From Eubacteriales Family XIII. Incertae Sedis bacterium (lineage in GTDB: Bacteria > Bacillota > Clostridia > Peptostreptococcales > Anaerovoracaceae), in the NCBI GenBank assembly GCA_031261345.1, contig JAISKC010000036.1, positions 1 to 64,000 on the forward strand: a stretch of DNA of 64,000 nt, given 5' to 3'. The position numbers were made by a program, and so were the translations under genes. Positions within the stretch are counted from its first letter, which is position 1. Each line of letters opens with the position of its first letter. The notes under the pieces were generated by a model. It saw only the letters and a list, made by a program, of their open reading frames with translations. It was not told the DNA's origin and did not search any database. Below, piece after piece: positions 62,868 to 64,000 of this stretch.

Positions 62868-63920
62868 ATGGCAATAACTATAGAGGAATTGGTTGACTAC
62901 GCAAGGAGAAACGACTGCTCGGATCTTCACATCACTTCGCATCAGCCGCCGACTTTCAGAAGGTTGGGCGAACTTTTCATCGGGCCATTCACGGGCACGA
63001 AGGAGGACTACAGAGCTACGATTCTCTCCATGCTGAACGAAGCACAGAAGGAAGATTTGTCGCTGGGCCATGATTTGGATTTCAGCTTTGAGTCCACGCC
63101 TGAGCTCAGATACAGGGTGAACGTCTACCGTCAGCAGAAGGAACTCGCGGCGGCGGTGAGAATCCTGAGAAATGACATTCCGACCTTGGAGGAGTTGCAC
63201 CTACCGGACGCTATCCGCCAGCTTGCAGAACAGCCTCGGGGTATCGTCCTCGTTACTGGGCCGACGGGCTCCGGAAAATCGACCACTTTGGCTGCGATGA
63301 TAGACTACATCAATGTGCACCGGCGCGCGCACATCATCACGATAGAAGACCCTATAGAATACGTCCACAAGAGCAAGAATTGCCTCGTGCACCAGAGGGA
63401 GCTCCACAGGGATGTCCCCTCGTTTTCGGACGCGCTCCGCTCTGCGATGAGAGAGGATCCGGACGTCATACTCGTCGGCGAAATGCGCGACTACGAGACT
63501 ATTTCGGCGGCGGTAACGGCGGCGGAAACCGGCCATTTGGTCTTTTCGACCTTGCACACCACCGGCGCAGCGCAGACGCTCGACCGTATCGTTGACGTCT
63601 ATCCGTCGCACAGCCAAGGCATGATTCGCTCGCAGCTTTCGGGAGTAATGAGGGGGGTCATCACGCAGACGCTGCTTCCTCTTTCTGACCAAAGCGGCAG
63701 GACGGTCGCGACTGAGATTTTGATAGGAACAGACGCGGTGCTCAACCTCATTCGTGAAGGGAAGTATCATCAGCTCGGCAGCACCATGCAGTCAAATGCA
63801 CAGTACGGCATGCACACGCTCGCTGGCGATCTCGCAAACCTCGTCCGCCAAGGGCGTATCACGAGGGAGTCCGCAGAGAAGGCAGTCAACAACAAAGCCG
63901 AACTGCTTCAGTATATCTGA
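62868..63920 (+). CDS. pilT: Type IV pilus retraction ATPase
   Basis: 350 residues, standard PilT size. Walker A GPTGSGKSTT, the Asp box TIEDPIEYV, Walker B VGEMRDYETI and the His box STLHTTGAA are present, and no zinc tetracysteine, so retraction ATPase. AGGAGGAATATC precedes the ATG, 10 bp after pilB. It should depolymerise pili for twitching or DNA uptake. Confidence 0.95.
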   Translation: MAITIEELVDYARRNDCSDLHITSHQPPTFRRLGELFIGPFTGTKEDYRATILSMLNEAQKEDLSLGHDLDFSFESTPELRYRVNVYRQQKELAAAVRILRNDIPTLEELHLPDAIRQLAEQPRGIVLVTGPTGSGKSTTLAAMIDYINVHRRAHIITIEDPIEYVHKSKNCLVHQRELHRDVPSFSDALRSAMREDPDVILVGEMRDYETISAAVTAAETGHLVFSTLHTTGAAQTLDRIVDVYPSHSQGMIRSQLSGVMRGVITQTLLPLSDQSGRTVATEILIGTDAVLNLIREGKYHQLGSTMQSNAQYGMHTLAGDLANLVRQGRITRESAEKAVNNKAELLQYI

Positions 63921-63924
63921 TTAA

Positions 63925-63991
63925 GCTTCGAAGCCGTGTCCGTTACGCGTCGAAGCTGTGTCATTGCGGGCCTGACCCGCAATCCACAACC
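63925..63991. repeat. Palindromic repeat element after pilT
   Basis: TGTCATTGCGGG..and..CCCGCAATCC form a palindrome at 63959-63985. The core 63965-63985 matches 342-362 in surface protein 1 in reverse complement with one mismatch. It is a dispersed repeat of this genome. Confidence 0.7.
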
Positions 63992-64000
63992 GAACTTTGT

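Noticed and set aside
1..64000. CRISPR arrays
   Set aside because: No regularly spaced repeats of 24-40 bp with unique spacers were seen; the tandem repeats found are too few.

Overview
The window looks like the chromosome of a low-to-medium GC Bacillota (Clostridia-type) anaerobe. The evidence is strong AGGAGG-type ribosome binding sites, a one-piece tmRNA whose tag ends in YALAA, Rrf2 and ArsR regulators, an ABC-2 exporter pair, Firmicutes-style conjugation genes and a type IV pilus operon without outer-membrane secretin genes. I cannot name the genus from sequence alone.

Layout. (1) 1-5236: a very large surface protein gene. (2) 5245-9254: a divergent ArsR regulator and CDF metal transporter, then a NatA/NatB-like ABC exporter ending in a terminator. 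(3) 9254-25776: a conjugative element flanked by identical 48-bp repeats of the 3' end of tRNA-Lys(CTT). It has parA/parB, TOPRIM proteins, a MobP-type relaxase, a VirD4 coupling protein, small VirB2/VirB3/VirB6-like proteins, an MNT/HEPN pair, a RelB/RelE pair and broken cargo at its right end. I see no integrase and no VirB4 ATPase, so it is probably defective. (4) 25729-32957: tRNA-Lys, a hybrid sensor kinase, an MltG-like protein, class II aldolase, RluA-type pseudouridine synthase, signal peptidase I, SmpB and TcdA. (5) 32934-55305: an accessory region with two DUF1016 nucleases, a KilA-N/RhuM chimera, a RhuM protein, a membrane-anchored ECF sigma factor, a second giant surface protein, a GNAT module, an ABC exporter, an AAA/DUF4143 ATPase, a DsbA-like protein, an RCC1-repeat protein and an AT-rich tract of overlapping frames. 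(6) 55390-64000: tmRNA, a new structured RNA candidate, an Rrf2 regulator, an Hpt protein and pilC-pilM-pilN-pilO-pilB-pilT.

Most notable: both giant surface protein genes carry a run of nine G just after the signal-peptide codons. In both, nine G puts the signal peptide out of frame with the mature protein, and the sequence after the run supplies a stop in each wrong frame. This is the signature of an ON/OFF slippage switch, and both copies are OFF as written. Both genes, a sensor kinase transcription unit and the structured RNA share a sigma-B-like promoter: GTTT, 15 bp and GGGTAT in three complete copies, and GGGTAT alone in the first copy, which is cut by the window edge. Four DUF1016/RhuM/KilA-N genes each have a LexA-like GAAC-N4-GTTT box upstream, suggesting SOS control of a dispersed defence-like gene set. 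In 52.4-54.1 kb, long open frames that lack start codons lie in the -1 frame of short ORFs with strong ribosome binding sites.
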